Counted from the stretch's first letter, positions 29,145-39,367 are shown. The stretch: 64,000 bases of DNA from Bryobacterales bacterium (GCA_003163855.1 PLRJ01000159.1:107255-171254), one strand, 5' to 3'. The notes: a model not told the origin generated them from the sequence alone. Translations and numbers: made by a program.

Positions 29145-30848
29145 TTAGTTCGGTGTCGATCCGCTTGAAGTCGCGGTAACCGTAACTGCCGGCGTCGCCG
29201 CCGGAGCTGGTGTTCGCCGTTTCGCCTTCTTCGCCGGAGCCGTCGTCACCGCAGCAGTCGGCAGGATGGTCACCGTAGGATTAGGCCGGCGCGCCGGTTG
29301 CGGAGCAGGCAGCGGTTTCCGCGGCAGAAGTTCCGGGCGGTTCGCCGTGTCGTAGACCAGCGAGGCGATGATGGCGGAAGCCTGCATCAGATCGCCGGCT
29401 TGAATGCGGTCGTAGACATCCATATTGGAATGATGGGTGCGCGTTTCGTAATCCATCGGGTCCTGGATGAATTGGAAGCCGGGGATGCCGACGGTGTCGA
29501 AGGACAGGTGATCCGTCCCGCCGGTGTTGCGCGGTGAGATAGTCGACGCGCCCAGATCCTTAAACGGCGCGAGCCAGCTCTCGAAAATGGGCCGCATCAT
29601 ATCGTTGCCCTGCAAATAGACGCCGCGGATCTTTCCGGTGCCGTTGTCGAGATTGAAGTAGCCTGAGATCTTGGCGTGCTGTTCAGTTAGCTTCATGGTT
29701 TCGCGATCGGCAAAGTGTTCTTTAACATAGGCGCGCGAGCCTAACAGCCCTTCTTCTTCGCCGCCCCACAAGGCGATGCGCACCGTGCGATCGAGCTTCA
29801 GATCTGTGGCTTTAAGGATGCGAATGGCTTCCATCATGACGGCACTGCCAGCGCCGTTGTCGGTGGCGCCGGTGCCGCCCTGCCAGGAATCGAAGTGACC
29901 GCCGAGCATCACCACCTCATCCTTGTGCGGACCAGAGCCAGGGATGTCGCCTACGATGTTGAAGGACTCGTCTTCATCGGTGAATTCGTTCTTGATGTTG
30001 AATTCCAGTTTCACCGGAACGTTGTTCTTGAGCAGGCGCGCGATGCGATTGTACTGCTCCGGCATCATGCTGACGGCTGGTATGCCGGGCGCTTTCGATG
30101 GATCGTAAGATCCCCCGGCGGCCGCAAAAATGGTGTCGCCATCGCCCTGAGAGGCGGCCGATACCACCACAGCAACGCCTTCATCCATGATGAAGCGGGC
30201 GATCTTATTTTGAAGCTGCATGCGTTCCTCGCGGCTCATCGGCGGTTGTCCGTTGGTTGCCATGCGTGCCGCGAAGTTACCGGGACTTTCGCCCGGTTCC
30301 GGCTCAGTAGCCTCAGCGGCGAGCTCGGCGTCAGTGTAGCGGCGGGCCGTGGGCGTAGTCGGAAACGGCAGTGTGCGCGGCGGGGTGGAAAGAATAATTT
30401 TGCCCTTCAGCAGACCGTGAAATTTCTGCATGTCTTCTTCAGTGCGGATAACGGCCAGCACGGGTTCGCCGATGATGCTGCCTGGTGTGCCGCTGGTCCA
30501 GGCGAGCGCCACCCCGCTTATCGGCGAATATTGCGGCTCAACCATGTGGGCTTCATAAAAACGGTTGACCCAGCCGCGGCCGAAAGGCCCCCATTTTTCC
30601 TGATGCGCGTCGGTAATGCCAAATTCCTGAAGGCGTTTGACTGCCCATGCGCCCGCTGCTTTGAAGTTCGGTGAATTGGTTAAACGTGGTCCGTACACAT
30701 CCGTCAGGTAGAACATGGTGTTCATCACCTTGGAGTCGGTAAAGGCTTCACTCTTGATCCTGTTAACGGTGAACAGGTCAACCTTCTCTTCAGCAGACAT
30801 CGCGAGAGCGCAGGTGAGGATAACGGCAGACAGTCTTTTCGCCAGCAT
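29145..30848 (-). CDS. M28 family metallopeptidase (secreted)
   Basis: VVMLGGHFDSWQGGTGATDNGAGSAVMMEA; ALWGGEEEGLLGSRAYV; TGGTDHLSFDTVGIPGFQF. Confidence 0.95.
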   Translation of the reverse strand: MLAKRLSAVILTCALAMSAEEKVDLFTVNRIKSEAFTDSKVMNTMFYLTDVYGPRLTNSPNFKAAGAWAVKRLQEFGITDAHQEKWGPFGRGWVNRFYEAHMVEPQYSPISGVALAWTSGTPGSIIGEPVLAVIRTEEDMQKFHGLLKGKIILSTPPRTLPFPTTPTARRYTDAELAAEATEPEPGESPGNFAARMATNGQPPMSREERMQLQNKIARFIMDEGVAVVVSAASQGDGDTIFAAAGGSYDPSKAPGIPAVSMMPEQYNRIARLLKNNVPVKLEFNIKNEFTDEDESFNIVGDIPGSGPHKDEVVMLGGHFDSWQGGTGATDNGAGSAVMMEAIRILKATDLKLDRTVRIALWGGEEEGLLGSRAYVKEHFADRETMKLTEQHAKISGYFNLDNGTGKIRGVYLQGNDMMRPIFESWLAPFKDLGASTISPRNTGGTDHLSFDTVGIPGFQFIQDPMDYETRTHHSNMDVYDRIQAGDLMQASAIIASLVYDTANRPELLPRKPLPAPQPARRPNPTVTILPTAAVTTAPAKKAKRRTPAPAATPAVTVTATSSGSTPN

Positions 30849-30900
30849 AAAACGAATGATTTCCCCCTTGGAAGTCAGAAAGTGAAAAGGGATTGACGAC

Positions 30901-30932
30901 GTGGGTATGTAGGTTAACGCCTACGTACCCCA
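30901..30932. repeat. Inverted repeat between divergent M28 peptidase and micro-ORF/lpxC
   Basis: GTGGGTATGTAGG-TTAACG-CCTACGTACCCCA, near-perfect 12-13 bp arms. Confidence 0.6.
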
Positions 30933-30963
30933 GCAGGTTACCAGAGTATAAGTGGTATTTCTG

Positions 30964-31044
30964 ATGCCAAATAGCCACAAAGCTGGGCGTAAGCGTCGTA
31001 AGCGTATCAAAAAAGCCACAGGTCGAATACGCCAAGCCTTGTAG
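30964..31044 (+). CDS. Candidate 26-aa highly basic micro-ORF upstream of lpxC
   Basis: ATG..TAG: MPNSHKAGRKRRKRIKKATGRIRQAL; about 11 of 26 residues K/R; -10-like TATAAG just upstream. Confidence 0.45.
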   Translation: MPNSHKAGRKRRKRIKKATGRIRQAL

Positions 31045-31101
31045 AATCATATGATTACAGCGAGAGTATAGGTGTAATTGCTATGCTTGAAGTTATTGCA
31101 C

Positions 31102-31983
31102 ATGAATTTTGAGACTACTGTTGCTCGGCCGGTCGAGATTGAGGGAATAGGTCTGCATCATGGTGCGCCCGTGAAGCTACGGATACGTCCAGCACCGCCG
31201 GCAACAGGGATTGTGTTCATAAGAACTGACCTTGAGAACACACGCATACCAGCCAGTTGGGAATATGTCGAGCGGGTAAGCTACGCCACCAGCCTGATGC
31301 ATCCGAAAGGGATTTTCATATCCACAACGGAGCATTTAATGAGCGTGCTGTACAGCATGCAGATAGACAACGCCTTCATCGAACTGGATAACCTGGAACT
31401 GCCCATATTGGACGGCAGTGGTTTGCCCTTTGTGCGCTTAATTGAACAGGCCGGCCGCAAAGAGTCGAGGCGCTTGCGGCGCTACATGCGCATCGTCAAA
31501 GAGGTAAAGGTGGAAGCCAACGGGAAGTCGGTGTCGATTCTGCCGGCAGACCGGTTTCAGCTACGCTGCCGGAATGTCTTCAATCATCCGCTGGTGGGCG
31601 AGCAGAACCTGCAGATCAACATCACGCCGGCAAGTTATGCACGCGAGATCGCGCCGGCGCGCACCTTTGGTTTTGAATACGAATTGGACCAGATGCGGGA
31701 CATGGGCCTGATTCGCGGGGCGAGCTTAGAAAACGCCGTATGTTTCAGCCGCGACAGCGTGGTGAACCCCGGCGGGCTGCGCTTCAGCGACGAATGCTGC
31801 CGCCATAAGGCACTGGATCTGATCGGCGACCTGGCGCTTATCGGTTTGCAGATTTTGGGTTGCGTGGTGGCGGAAAAAGCCGGACATGCGATGCATGTCG
31901 CTTTAGTCAACCAGATTATGTCCGATCCATCGCTTTATGAGATCGTTACGTTCCCGCGGGCGAAGCGAGCGCTGGCATCGTGA
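31102..31983 (+). CDS. lpxC: UDP-3-O-acyl-N-acetylglucosamine deacetylase
   Basis: VEIEGIGLHHGAPVKLRIRPAP, TTEHLMSVL, LPILDGSGLPF, CRHKALDLIGDLALIG. Confidence 0.95.
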   Translation: MNFETTVARPVEIEGIGLHHGAPVKLRIRPAPPATGIVFIRTDLENTRIPASWEYVERVSYATSLMHPKGIFISTTEHLMSVLYSMQIDNAFIELDNLELPILDGSGLPFVRLIEQAGRKESRRLRRYMRIVKEVKVEANGKSVSILPADRFQLRCRNVFNHPLVGEQNLQINITPASYAREIAPARTFGFEYELDQMRDMGLIRGASLENAVCFSRDSVVNPGGLRFSDECCRHKALDLIGDLALIGLQILGCVVAEKAGHAMHVALVNQIMSDPSLYEIVTFPRAKRALAS

Positions 31984-32005
31984 CACAACGAAGATGGCCG
32001 GTTAA

Positions 32006-32569
32006 GTGAGTTTGCGCTGGGTTCCCGATGCACTGACTTACACGCGATTCGCAGCCTCGCCTCTTCTGGCGTGGCTGCTGTATAAGGGTGAGTTCCGCCT
32101 CGCCCTGGCGCTGGTGCTGTTTGCCGGGCTAACCGACTGGTTCGACGGCTTTTCAGCGCGGCTGCTGCGGGTGACCTCGAAAACGGGCGTTCTGCTGGAC
32201 CCGTTGGCCGACAAAACCCTGCTGGTGACACTGTTTCTCTCGCTGGGCGTTCTCGGCATGATTCCGCTTTGGGCGTTTGTACTGACCATTGCGCGCGACT
32301 TCATCATTGTGGGCGGTTCTGTCCTCTTAAGGATCTTCCGAAATCGGCGAAAATTTATCCCCTCGCTAGTAGGTAAGATCAGCACTTTTTTTCAGATAGT
32401 CTATGTACTGTTAGTCCTGATACGATCTGCGTTTACGTATCAATGGCTTTTATGGCTAGAGACGGCAGCATTAATACTAACCGCTATCTTCACCACAATC
32501 AGCGGTTTAGACTACATCCGGCGAGGGATTCAGATGACGCGCCTGCCGCCGGTGGTGGGAATTGAGTAA
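32006..32569 (+). CDS. CDP-alcohol phosphatidyltransferase family protein
   Basis: PDALTYTRFAASPLLAWLL..ADGL-type motif GLTDWFDGFSARLLRVTSKTGVLLDPLADK. Confidence 0.93.
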   Translation: MSLRWVPDALTYTRFAASPLLAWLLYKGEFRLALALVLFAGLTDWFDGFSARLLRVTSKTGVLLDPLADKTLLVTLFLSLGVLGMIPLWAFVLTIARDFIIVGGSVLLRIFRNRRKFIPSLVGKISTFFQIVYVLLVLIRSAFTYQWLLWLETAALILTAIFTTISGLDYIRRGIQMTRLPPVVGIE

Positions 32570-32642
32570 AAAAGCCCCAAACCCAACAAAGTTTGTCGGC
32601 CACCTTAATTGACGGGATCTAATGTGGGGAGTAGCCTGAGTA

Positions 32643-33233
32643 GTGATGGAGCCGTGCGTCGAAATTTTCTTGCCTGCCCGCCTATATTCCCGGGCGGGGT
32701 GGGTAACACTCGCGACATCGCTCCTTTTTGTCGTATGGGGTACACGGGCACCGATGGCCTACCTGCCGGCCATTCTGTGCGTTTCGTTCGCGGCGGTCAT
32801 GTTCTGGCTGGCGGCGCGGCCGGCAATACGGGTAGGCGAAAATCAGTTCAATATCGGTGACCGGGCAATCGCCTGGCGCGAGGTCAGGGAAATAAACAAG
32901 ATTCGGTTTCTTTCTCCATTGATGCTGCGCATTAAGCTGACGAATGCGCGGCAGAAGATGCTGGTATTTCCGGGTGACGCCGGCCGGGTGGAGCAACTGG
33001 TTCACCTGTTGCGGAAGAACTCTCATCTGGCCACTTTCGATGGCGTCGCTTATCGCGATTACTGGACGTGGTCGAGCATGGCGGGCCTGCGGGGGCAAAG
33101 GCAGTTGAAAGAACAGCCCGTGCGCATGTTAAGCAGCGAAGACGAAGATGAGATTGAGCGCATGTACCAGAAGTTGAAGACAGTTGGCCGGCTGGACGCG
33201 CGCACAGATTCATCAAGCGCAGATGAGCAGTAG
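32643..33233 (+). CDS. Hypothetical membrane protein (PH-like domain possible)
   Basis: Two N-terminal TM segments then a beta-rich region IAWREVREINKIRFLSPLMLRIKLTN. Confidence 0.65.
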   Translation: MMEPCVEIFLPARLYSRAGWVTLATSLLFVVWGTRAPMAYLPAILCVSFAAVMFWLAARPAIRVGENQFNIGDRAIAWREVREINKIRFLSPLMLRIKLTNARQKMLVFPGDAGRVEQLVHLLRKNSHLATFDGVAYRDYWTWSSMAGLRGQRQLKEQPVRMLSSEDEDEIERMYQKLKTVGRLDARTDSSSADEQ

Positions 33234-33317
33234 GGATTAGCGCTGGCTCGAACCCGAAAAAAAGGCTGCCTTCCCGGTTGTCTTTCCACTTTTGTTTTCT
33301 TCCTGCTGGTTTGTGGC

Positions 33318-33863
33318 GTGGCTTACCTGTTGCGCGCGCAAATTTTGACTGCGGCTGGCGGCATGCTGGTGAAAGAGCAAGCTCCTGCCAAAGCGGATGC
33401 CATTGTCGTTCTGGGCGGCGACGGTTTCGGTACGCGCATTCTCAAGGCATCGGAACTCGCGAAGCAGGGATACGCGCCGGTGGTGTGGGTCAGCGGCGGC
33501 GTCAGTCTACTAGGCAACGAAGCGGCTGACCATATCAAGTACGCGAATGATCACGGGTTTTCGGGGTTGAGCTATCACCCCATTGCCTTGCCGGCGGAAG
33601 ACGACTCGACCGTCGGCGAAGCGGCTTTTATGGGTAAAGACCTGAAGGCTGCCGGCATCAAGAGTATCGATCTGGTAACCAGCAATTACCACACGCGCCG
33701 TGCGGACTACCTGTGGCACAAAGAGAACCCGTGGCTGCAGATTACGGTGGTCGGCGCCTCGGACCGTTATTTCACGCCAGACGGATGGTGGAAGACGCGC
33801 GAAGGGCAGAAGACGTTCCTGCTGGAGTGGTTAAAGACTTTTGCCAGCCACCTGGGAAAATAG
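33318..33863 (+). CDS. YdcF family (DUF218) protein
   Basis: ADAIVVLGGDGFGTRILKASELAKQGYAPVVWVSGG; VTSNYHTRRADYLW; true start may lie upstream. Confidence 0.88.
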   Translation: MAYLLRAQILTAAGGMLVKEQAPAKADAIVVLGGDGFGTRILKASELAKQGYAPVVWVSGGVSLLGNEAADHIKYANDHGFSGLSYHPIALPAEDDSTVGEAAFMGKDLKAAGIKSIDLVTSNYHTRRADYLWHKENPWLQITVVGASDRYFTPDGWWKTREGQKTFLLEWLKTFASHLGK

Positions 33864-33873
33864 GTAGGCGCCT

Positions 33874-35616
33874 ATGTTGAAATCGCTGTCCACCCTGTGG
33901 CCCTATCTGCGGCGCTATCGCAAAGGCATGGCGCTGGGCATGGGCTCACTGGTTATCAAAGCTGCGATAGCCGCGGTTTCCCCTTTGGTGATCAAGTGGG
34001 GCGTCGATTCGCTCACACGCGGTTTTAGCGTGCTGGTGGTGTTGGAACTGGCCGGGGTGCTGGTGGCGCTAAGCGCTATCAAGGGCGTTTTCCAATATTG
34101 GATGCGCGTGATAATTATCGGTATTTCGCGCGATATCGAGTTCGATCTCAGGAACGATCTGTTCAAGCGGCTGGTGTTGCTCTCGCAGGATTTCTACGCG
34201 CGCTACCGTACCGGCGACATTATGGCGCGCAGCACTAACGACTTGAACGCGGTGCGCATGATGCTGGGTCCGGGCGTTATGTACTGGACAGAAACGTCGA
34301 TAACGCTGCTGCTTGCGGCGGTAGTGATGCTGAAAACCGATGCACGGCTAACGCTTATGGCTTTGATTCCAGCTCCGTTTGTGTCGCTGGCGGTGATTTT
34401 GTTCGGACGCCAGATCCATAAGCGTTTTGAACAGATCCAGAAAATGTTTTCCGAGATCAGTAGCCGGGTACAGGAAAATTTGTCGGGCGTGCGGGTGGTG
34501 CGCGCTTATGCGCAGGAAAAGGCTGAAGTGGCCCAGTTTGAGCTGCTGAACCATGACTACATTCGCGAGAACATCGGGTTGGCGCGCATTCAGGGCTTGT
34601 TTATGCCGCTGTTACAGGCGCTGATCGGGCTGACGTTCCTGATTGTGCTCTGGTTTGGCGGTCACCAGTTGCTGGAAGGGAAAATCAGCCTTGGCAGCTT
34701 TGTGATGTTCAACACCTACATGGGCATTTTGATCTGGCCGATGATTGCTTTTGGCTGGGTGGTGAACCTGTCGCAACGCGGAACGGCGTCATTGAACCGC
34801 ATTAACGAGATTCTGCACGAGAAGCCGACCATTGCCGCGCCTGCAGCCGAAATCGCGAGTCCGGCAGCCTATTCGTCCGACATTGAGTTTAGCGATGTGG
34901 TGATGAGGTACGGCGAGCGTGAGGTGCTTTCGGGGATCGATTTAACCATTGCGGCGGGAGAGACGGTCGCCATCGTCGGACATACAGGTTGCGGCAAGAC
35001 TACGCTGGTAAACCTGGTGCCAAGGCTAATGGACCCGGTGAGCGGCAGTGTGCGGGTTGGCGGCATTGACGTCCGGCAGTACGATCCGGAAGAACTGCGG
35101 CGCGAAATTGGCTTTGTTCCGCAGGAGACGTTTCTGTTTAGCGCGACTTTGGCGGAAAACATTGCCTGGGGCGTGCCGGGTGCAACAGAAGACCAGATCC
35201 GGTGGGCAGCGGAAGTAGCTGGGCTGACAGCGGACATCGACACCTTTCCAAACGGTTTGGAGACGGTGATCGGCGAACGCGGCCTGACGCTTTCCGGGGG
35301 TCAGAAACAGCGGACGGCCATTGCGCGGGCGGTTTTACGCAGCCCCAGAATCCTGATTTTGGACGACGCGCTATCGAGCGTTGATACCGCGACGGAAGAG
35401 AAGATTCTGCAGGGCTTAGCGGCGGTGATGCGCAACCGGACAACGATTCTGATATCGCACCGTGTCTCAACCGTGCAGAATGCGCATCGGATCGTGGTGA
35501 TGCGTCACGGAAGTGTGATAGAAATTGGGACACACCAGGAACTGCAGAAGCTGGGCGGATACTATGCCGAGCTTTATCAGAAGCAGCTTCTTGAAGAGGA
35601 GTTAGAGGCAATCTGA
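33874..35616 (+). CDS. MsbA-like ABC exporter, fused permease/ATPase
   Basis: TM domain; Walker A VGHTGCGKTTLVNLV; LSGGQKQRTAIARAVLRSPRILILDDALSSVD. Confidence 0.96.
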   Translation: MLKSLSTLWPYLRRYRKGMALGMGSLVIKAAIAAVSPLVIKWGVDSLTRGFSVLVVLELAGVLVALSAIKGVFQYWMRVIIIGISRDIEFDLRNDLFKRLVLLSQDFYARYRTGDIMARSTNDLNAVRMMLGPGVMYWTETSITLLLAAVVMLKTDARLTLMALIPAPFVSLAVILFGRQIHKRFEQIQKMFSEISSRVQENLSGVRVVRAYAQEKAEVAQFELLNHDYIRENIGLARIQGLFMPLLQALIGLTFLIVLWFGGHQLLEGKISLGSFVMFNTYMGILIWPMIAFGWVVNLSQRGTASLNRINEILHEKPTIAAPAAEIASPAAYSSDIEFSDVVMRYGEREVLSGIDLTIAAGETVAIVGHTGCGKTTLVNLVPRLMDPVSGSVRVGGIDVRQYDPEELRREIGFVPQETFLFSATLAENIAWGVPGATEDQIRWAAEVAGLTADIDTFPNGLETVIGERGLTLSGGQKQRTAIARAVLRSPRILILDDALSSVDTATEEKILQGLAAVMRNRTTILISHRVSTVQNAHRIVVMRHGSVIEIGTHQELQKLGGYYAELYQKQLLEEELEAI

Positions 35617-35618
35617 TT

Positions 35619-36506
35619 ATGGCTTTGATGAAGAAATCCAGCAGACGTGAATGGTTAGGGCGCACGGCCGGAGCGGCCGCAGCGTTGGGCCTTGCGTCAG
35701 GTATGCGTGCGCAGGAATATAAGATTTCGGATGCCGACATCAAGCTCGGCGTTGCTTCTTACTCGTTCAAGAACTTCAGCCGCGAGCAGGCGATCCAGAT
35801 GATGAAGGAGCTTGGCACTCCTTATTTGAATGTCAAAGATTTTCATTTAAAGCTAGATAGTACGCCGGAACAGATTGACCAGGCAAAGAAGGAATTTGCG
35901 GAGGGAGGCATCATTCTTGTCGGCTGCGGCAACGTCAGCTTTCCCAGCACCGATACCGAAGAGATGATTCGCAGCAAGTTTGAATATGCCAAGCGCGCCG
36001 GATTTCCCTTGATTGTGTGCGCGCCGACTTCCGAAACGCTTCCCAAGATGGAGAAGTATGTCAAGGAGTACGACATTAAGATCGCGATCCATAACCATGG
36101 CCCGGAAGACAAACATTTCCCAACGCCGCAGAGCGTCCTCGAGGCGGTGAAGGGGATGGATCCACGCTGCGGCCTGTGCATGGATATCGGGCACACTTCG
36201 CGCACCGGCGCGGATATCGTGGAGTGGATTGGGAAGGCGGGTCCGCGTCTGCTGGACATGCATGCGAAAGACTTGACCGATCCGTTGGACAAAGATCCCC
36301 AGAAAGCGTTGCATAGCCAGGTGAATACCGGCCGGGGCATTCTGCCTATCGGCAAGGTGTTTGAGGAGTTGATCCGGATCAATTACAAGGGTTCAGTGAA
36401 TTTGGAATACGAGATTCACATGGACGATCCAATGCCTGGTATGCGGGAGAGCCTGGCGTATATGCGCGGCGTTCTGACGGGTTTGAGCGCAGCGCAAAAG
36501 GCCTAG
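35619..36506 (+). CDS. Sugar phosphate isomerase/epimerase (xylose isomerase-like TIM barrel), Tat signal
   Basis: SSRREWLGRTAGAAAALGLASG; IHNHGPEDKHFPTPQSVLEAV; CMDIGHTSRTG. Confidence 0.93.
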   Translation: MALMKKSSRREWLGRTAGAAAALGLASGMRAQEYKISDADIKLGVASYSFKNFSREQAIQMMKELGTPYLNVKDFHLKLDSTPEQIDQAKKEFAEGGIILVGCGNVSFPSTDTEEMIRSKFEYAKRAGFPLIVCAPTSETLPKMEKYVKEYDIKIAIHNHGPEDKHFPTPQSVLEAVKGMDPRCGLCMDIGHTSRTGADIVEWIGKAGPRLLDMHAKDLTDPLDKDPQKALHSQVNTGRGILPIGKVFEELIRINYKGSVNLEYEIHMDDPMPGMRESLAYMRGVLTGLSAAQKA

Positions 36507-36524
36507 GCGGGCCGCGAAAATGCC

Positions 36525-37298
36525 TTGAGAGTTAAGGTATTAGCTGGAAACCTTAACTTAAGAATGCAAAACGTCGCCCAACCCAGCATGCGCGCAGAAA
36601 TTGACTACTACAACCAGCGCTGGCGGCAGTTCGAGTTCGCCAATTTGTATTCGCAGGAACGTTGCGTTTTCATTCTGCAGGCACTGCTGGAACTCGGGCT
36701 CGACAAGCCGCGTATCTGCGATCTAGGCTGTGGCGCGGGTTGGCTCACTAACATTTTGAGTTCGTTTGGTCCGAGCGTCGGCGTTGAACTTTCACCCGAT
36801 GCCGTTGAGGTGGCCAAACAGCGCTACCCCGGCGCGCAATTTGTCTGTGCGGACGCGACGGCATGGGAGCCGGAAGCCGGATCGTTCGACGTAGTCGTGA
36901 GCCAGGAAGTGATTGAGCATATCAGCGACAAGCCGAAGTATCTTTCTGTGGTGCATAGGGCGCTGAGGCCGGGCGGCTATCTGCTGATGACCACGCCGAA
37001 CCTGGACGTGCTGAATGCTATTCCAGACAGCGAGCGCAAGAGTGTGTGGGAAATTCAGCCGGTGGAGCTTCCGGTGTCAAGGCGGCAACTAACGACGCTT
37101 TTGCGATCCGCCGGATTCGAGATTGTGAAGACTTCTTCCGCGGTAAGAGGCTGCGGCCGGCTGGGAATGCACCGGTTGGTGAATTCCCATAAGTTGAATA
37201 AGCTGATGGAACAGGTGGGCCTGCATGTTGCTTGGAGCAGGTGGCTGCTAAAGCGCGATTTCGGGATGTACTTGACTACGGTGGCGCAACGGCTTTAG
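36525..37298 (+). CDS. Class I SAM-dependent methyltransferase
   Basis: RICDLGCGAGWLTNILSSFG; FDVVVSQEVIEHI; LRPGGYLLMTTPN. Confidence 0.93.
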   Translation: MRVKVLAGNLNLRMQNVAQPSMRAEIDYYNQRWRQFEFANLYSQERCVFILQALLELGLDKPRICDLGCGAGWLTNILSSFGPSVGVELSPDAVEVAKQRYPGAQFVCADATAWEPEAGSFDVVVSQEVIEHISDKPKYLSVVHRALRPGGYLLMTTPNLDVLNAIPDSERKSVWEIQPVELPVSRRQLTTLLRSAGFEIVKTSSAVRGCGRLGMHRLVNSHKLNKLMEQVGLHVAWSRWLLKRDFGMYLTTVAQRL

Positions 37299-37454
37299 CT
37301 GTTGGCAGATCATCGGCCTGTTCGTGCTCCCCGTAAGCTTGGTTTCGGTGGCGCCAAAGTCCGAAGCTAGTTAAAGGACTGTCTCCTAGAGAATCGAGTT
37401 GATCCGACTGCGCTTTACCGGTCTGCCTTTATTCCGGGTCGCTCGCGGCATTTA

Positions 37455-38507
37455 TTAGAACGGGATTTCATTTAAAGAGATCTTCACGTATTTGATCCGC
37501 TTGCGGTTCCAGGTATACGTGATGTGAAGATTGCCGTCGCGATCCTGAATCATGGCTGGATAGGAGAACTCGCCGTCGCCTGTTTCCAGCGTGCGAAAGT
37601 CCTGGAATTCTCCGCCGTCGCGGCTGACGGCAACTACCAGAGGTGTTCGCTTGTCAGTTGATCTGTTATAGACCAGCACGATACGGCGGTCCTGCAGGGC
37701 AACCGCGTCGATGCCTGAGTTGGGGTTGGGCAGATCGATAGGCCGTGCCTCGGTCCAGGTGAGGCCCGCGTCTGGCGAATCCGCGATACAGATGCGGCCA
37801 ATTTTGCTGGTGGAACGCGCATAGAACCGAAGTTTTTTCCCGCCCATGGAAACTACGGAAGGCTGAATGATGCCATAGGTTTCAGACCATGCGAATGGGT
37901 AAGCATCGGGCGTCTGGCTGGGTGTCTCCTTCTTACCCGTTTGCGGTACCGTTATGGGCCCGAGGCGCTGCCACGATTTGCCGTTGTCAGTGCTACGTTC
38001 AATCCAGGCGGCCCAGGTGTGATAACTCTCCACAGAAGTACCGCTCACCACCGTGCCGTCATTCATCAGCAGCGGCTTGGTCCGTATGGGTCCAGTGACG
38101 CCGGCGGGCAGGTGCTCAATGGGCGACCAAGTGGCTCCGTCGTCATCGCTCCAGGCGCGCGCGGCTGACCAGCTTGTTGGGTTCGGTCCAAATTTGTAAT
38201 AGAACCAGAGACGGCTATCTTTCGTGTAGAAGATGACGGGGTTGTAAGTAGCGATGTTGGGTTCGCGCGCCATCTCTTTCGGAGCAGACCAGGAGCCGTC
38301 GTGCAAGCGCGAACCCCAGATGGCGACATCAGGCTTGCCTTCGGCCGTCCCCCCAAACCAGGTAGCGAGCAAGTCGCCATTGCGCAGTTCGACAACGTTA
38401 GAGGTGTGCGCTGAGGCGAAGGGCGCCTGGGTAAAGATAAAGACCGGATCCGATGCCATTGCGGCGGCTGAAACAATCAACGCTGCCGCCAATAGTTCAT
38501 ACTTCAC
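37455..38507 (-). CDS. Sialidase/neuraminidase-like BNR protein (secreted)
   Basis: AHTSNVVELRNGDLLATWFGGTAEGKPDVAIW; Asp-boxes SDDDGATWSP, STDNGKSWQ, SPDAGLTWTE. Confidence 0.92.
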   Translation of the reverse strand: MKYELLAAALIVSAAAMASDPVFIFTQAPFASAHTSNVVELRNGDLLATWFGGTAEGKPDVAIWGSRLHDGSWSAPKEMAREPNIATYNPVIFYTKDSRLWFYYKFGPNPTSWSAARAWSDDDGATWSPIEHLPAGVTGPIRTKPLLMNDGTVVSGTSVESYHTWAAWIERSTDNGKSWQRLGPITVPQTGKKETPSQTPDAYPFAWSETYGIIQPSVVSMGGKKLRFYARSTSKIGRICIADSPDAGLTWTEARPIDLPNPNSGIDAVALQDRRIVLVYNRSTDKRTPLVVAVSRDGGEFQDFRTLETGDGEFSYPAMIQDRDGNLHITYTWNRKRIKYVKISLNEIPF

Positions 38508-39187
38508 GGAAGTGTCTTTACGCCTTGGGCCGAACCAATCAAGACTTTCTTCGCCATCCCCAGAAACAAGCCGTGCTCCATCACGCCGACGATGGAATCG
38601 AGTTCGCGTTGCAGAGCCAAGGGATCGTCAATGGGGCCGAAGGCGCAATCAAGAATGTAATTGCCGCCGTCGGTAACGAACGTTTTGCCTTCGCGAACGC
38701 GAAGGGTCGGGTTCCCGCCCACTTTCGTCAGAACGCGTTCGGTGGATTGCCAGCCGAACTGCGCCACTTCAACCGGAACCTTAAAATGGCTGCCGAGTTT
38801 TTCCACCAGCTTGGTTTCATCCACGATGATGACGAGCGAATTACTTGCATAAGCAACGATCTTTTCGCGCAACTGGTTGCCGCCGCCGCCTTTGATGAGA
38901 TTCAGCGTGCTGACCTCCACTTCGTCGGCACCGTCGATGGTGAGGTCGAGTTGCGTGTAGTCGGCAAAAGTCGCCAGGGGAATGTTCAAGCTTTTTGCTT
39001 GCGCGGCGGTTTTTTCAGATGTTGGAACGCCGACGATTTTCAGGCCTTGCTTTACGCGCTCACCAATGGCCGTGACCAAGAGGGTGGCGGTGGTCCCGGA
39101 ACCTAAGCCTACAACCATGCCGTTCTCTAGCAATTGCGCCGCGGCTACGGCGGCTTCCTGCTTCAGATCATTGATGCTTTCGCTCAT
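38504..39187 (-). CDS. rpiA: Ribose-5-phosphate isomerase A
   Basis: VGLGSGTTATLLVTAIGERV; LTIDGADEVE; IKGGGGNQLREKIVAYAS. Confidence 0.97.
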   Translation of the reverse strand: MSESINDLKQEAAVAAAQLLENGMVVGLGSGTTATLLVTAIGERVKQGLKIVGVPTSEKTAAQAKSLNIPLATFADYTQLDLTIDGADEVEVSTLNLIKGGGGNQLREKIVAYASNSLVIIVDETKLVEKLGSHFKVPVEVAQFGWQSTERVLTKVGGNPTLRVREGKTFVTDGGNYILDCAFGPIDDPLALQRELDSIVGVMEHGLFLGMAKKVLIGSAQGVKTLP

Positions 39188-39367
39188 GCCTTCTTATTGT
39201 CCAATATGCGCATTTCTCTGATATGGTGAGTAAATACTGGCAAGATACATACCAGAAAAGCGTCTTAATAGTGTTTATAATGCCTTGCTTTGCTTCGTTA
39301 TTATTGGCTTAGTCCGAACTCCGACGCTGCTCCCGTACTCTAAGATACCTACTCGGTCTGTTCTGAG

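Noticed and set aside
29895-30674. 259-aa plus-strand ORF inside the M28 peptidase gene
   Set aside because: Antisense shadow of strong M28 motifs.
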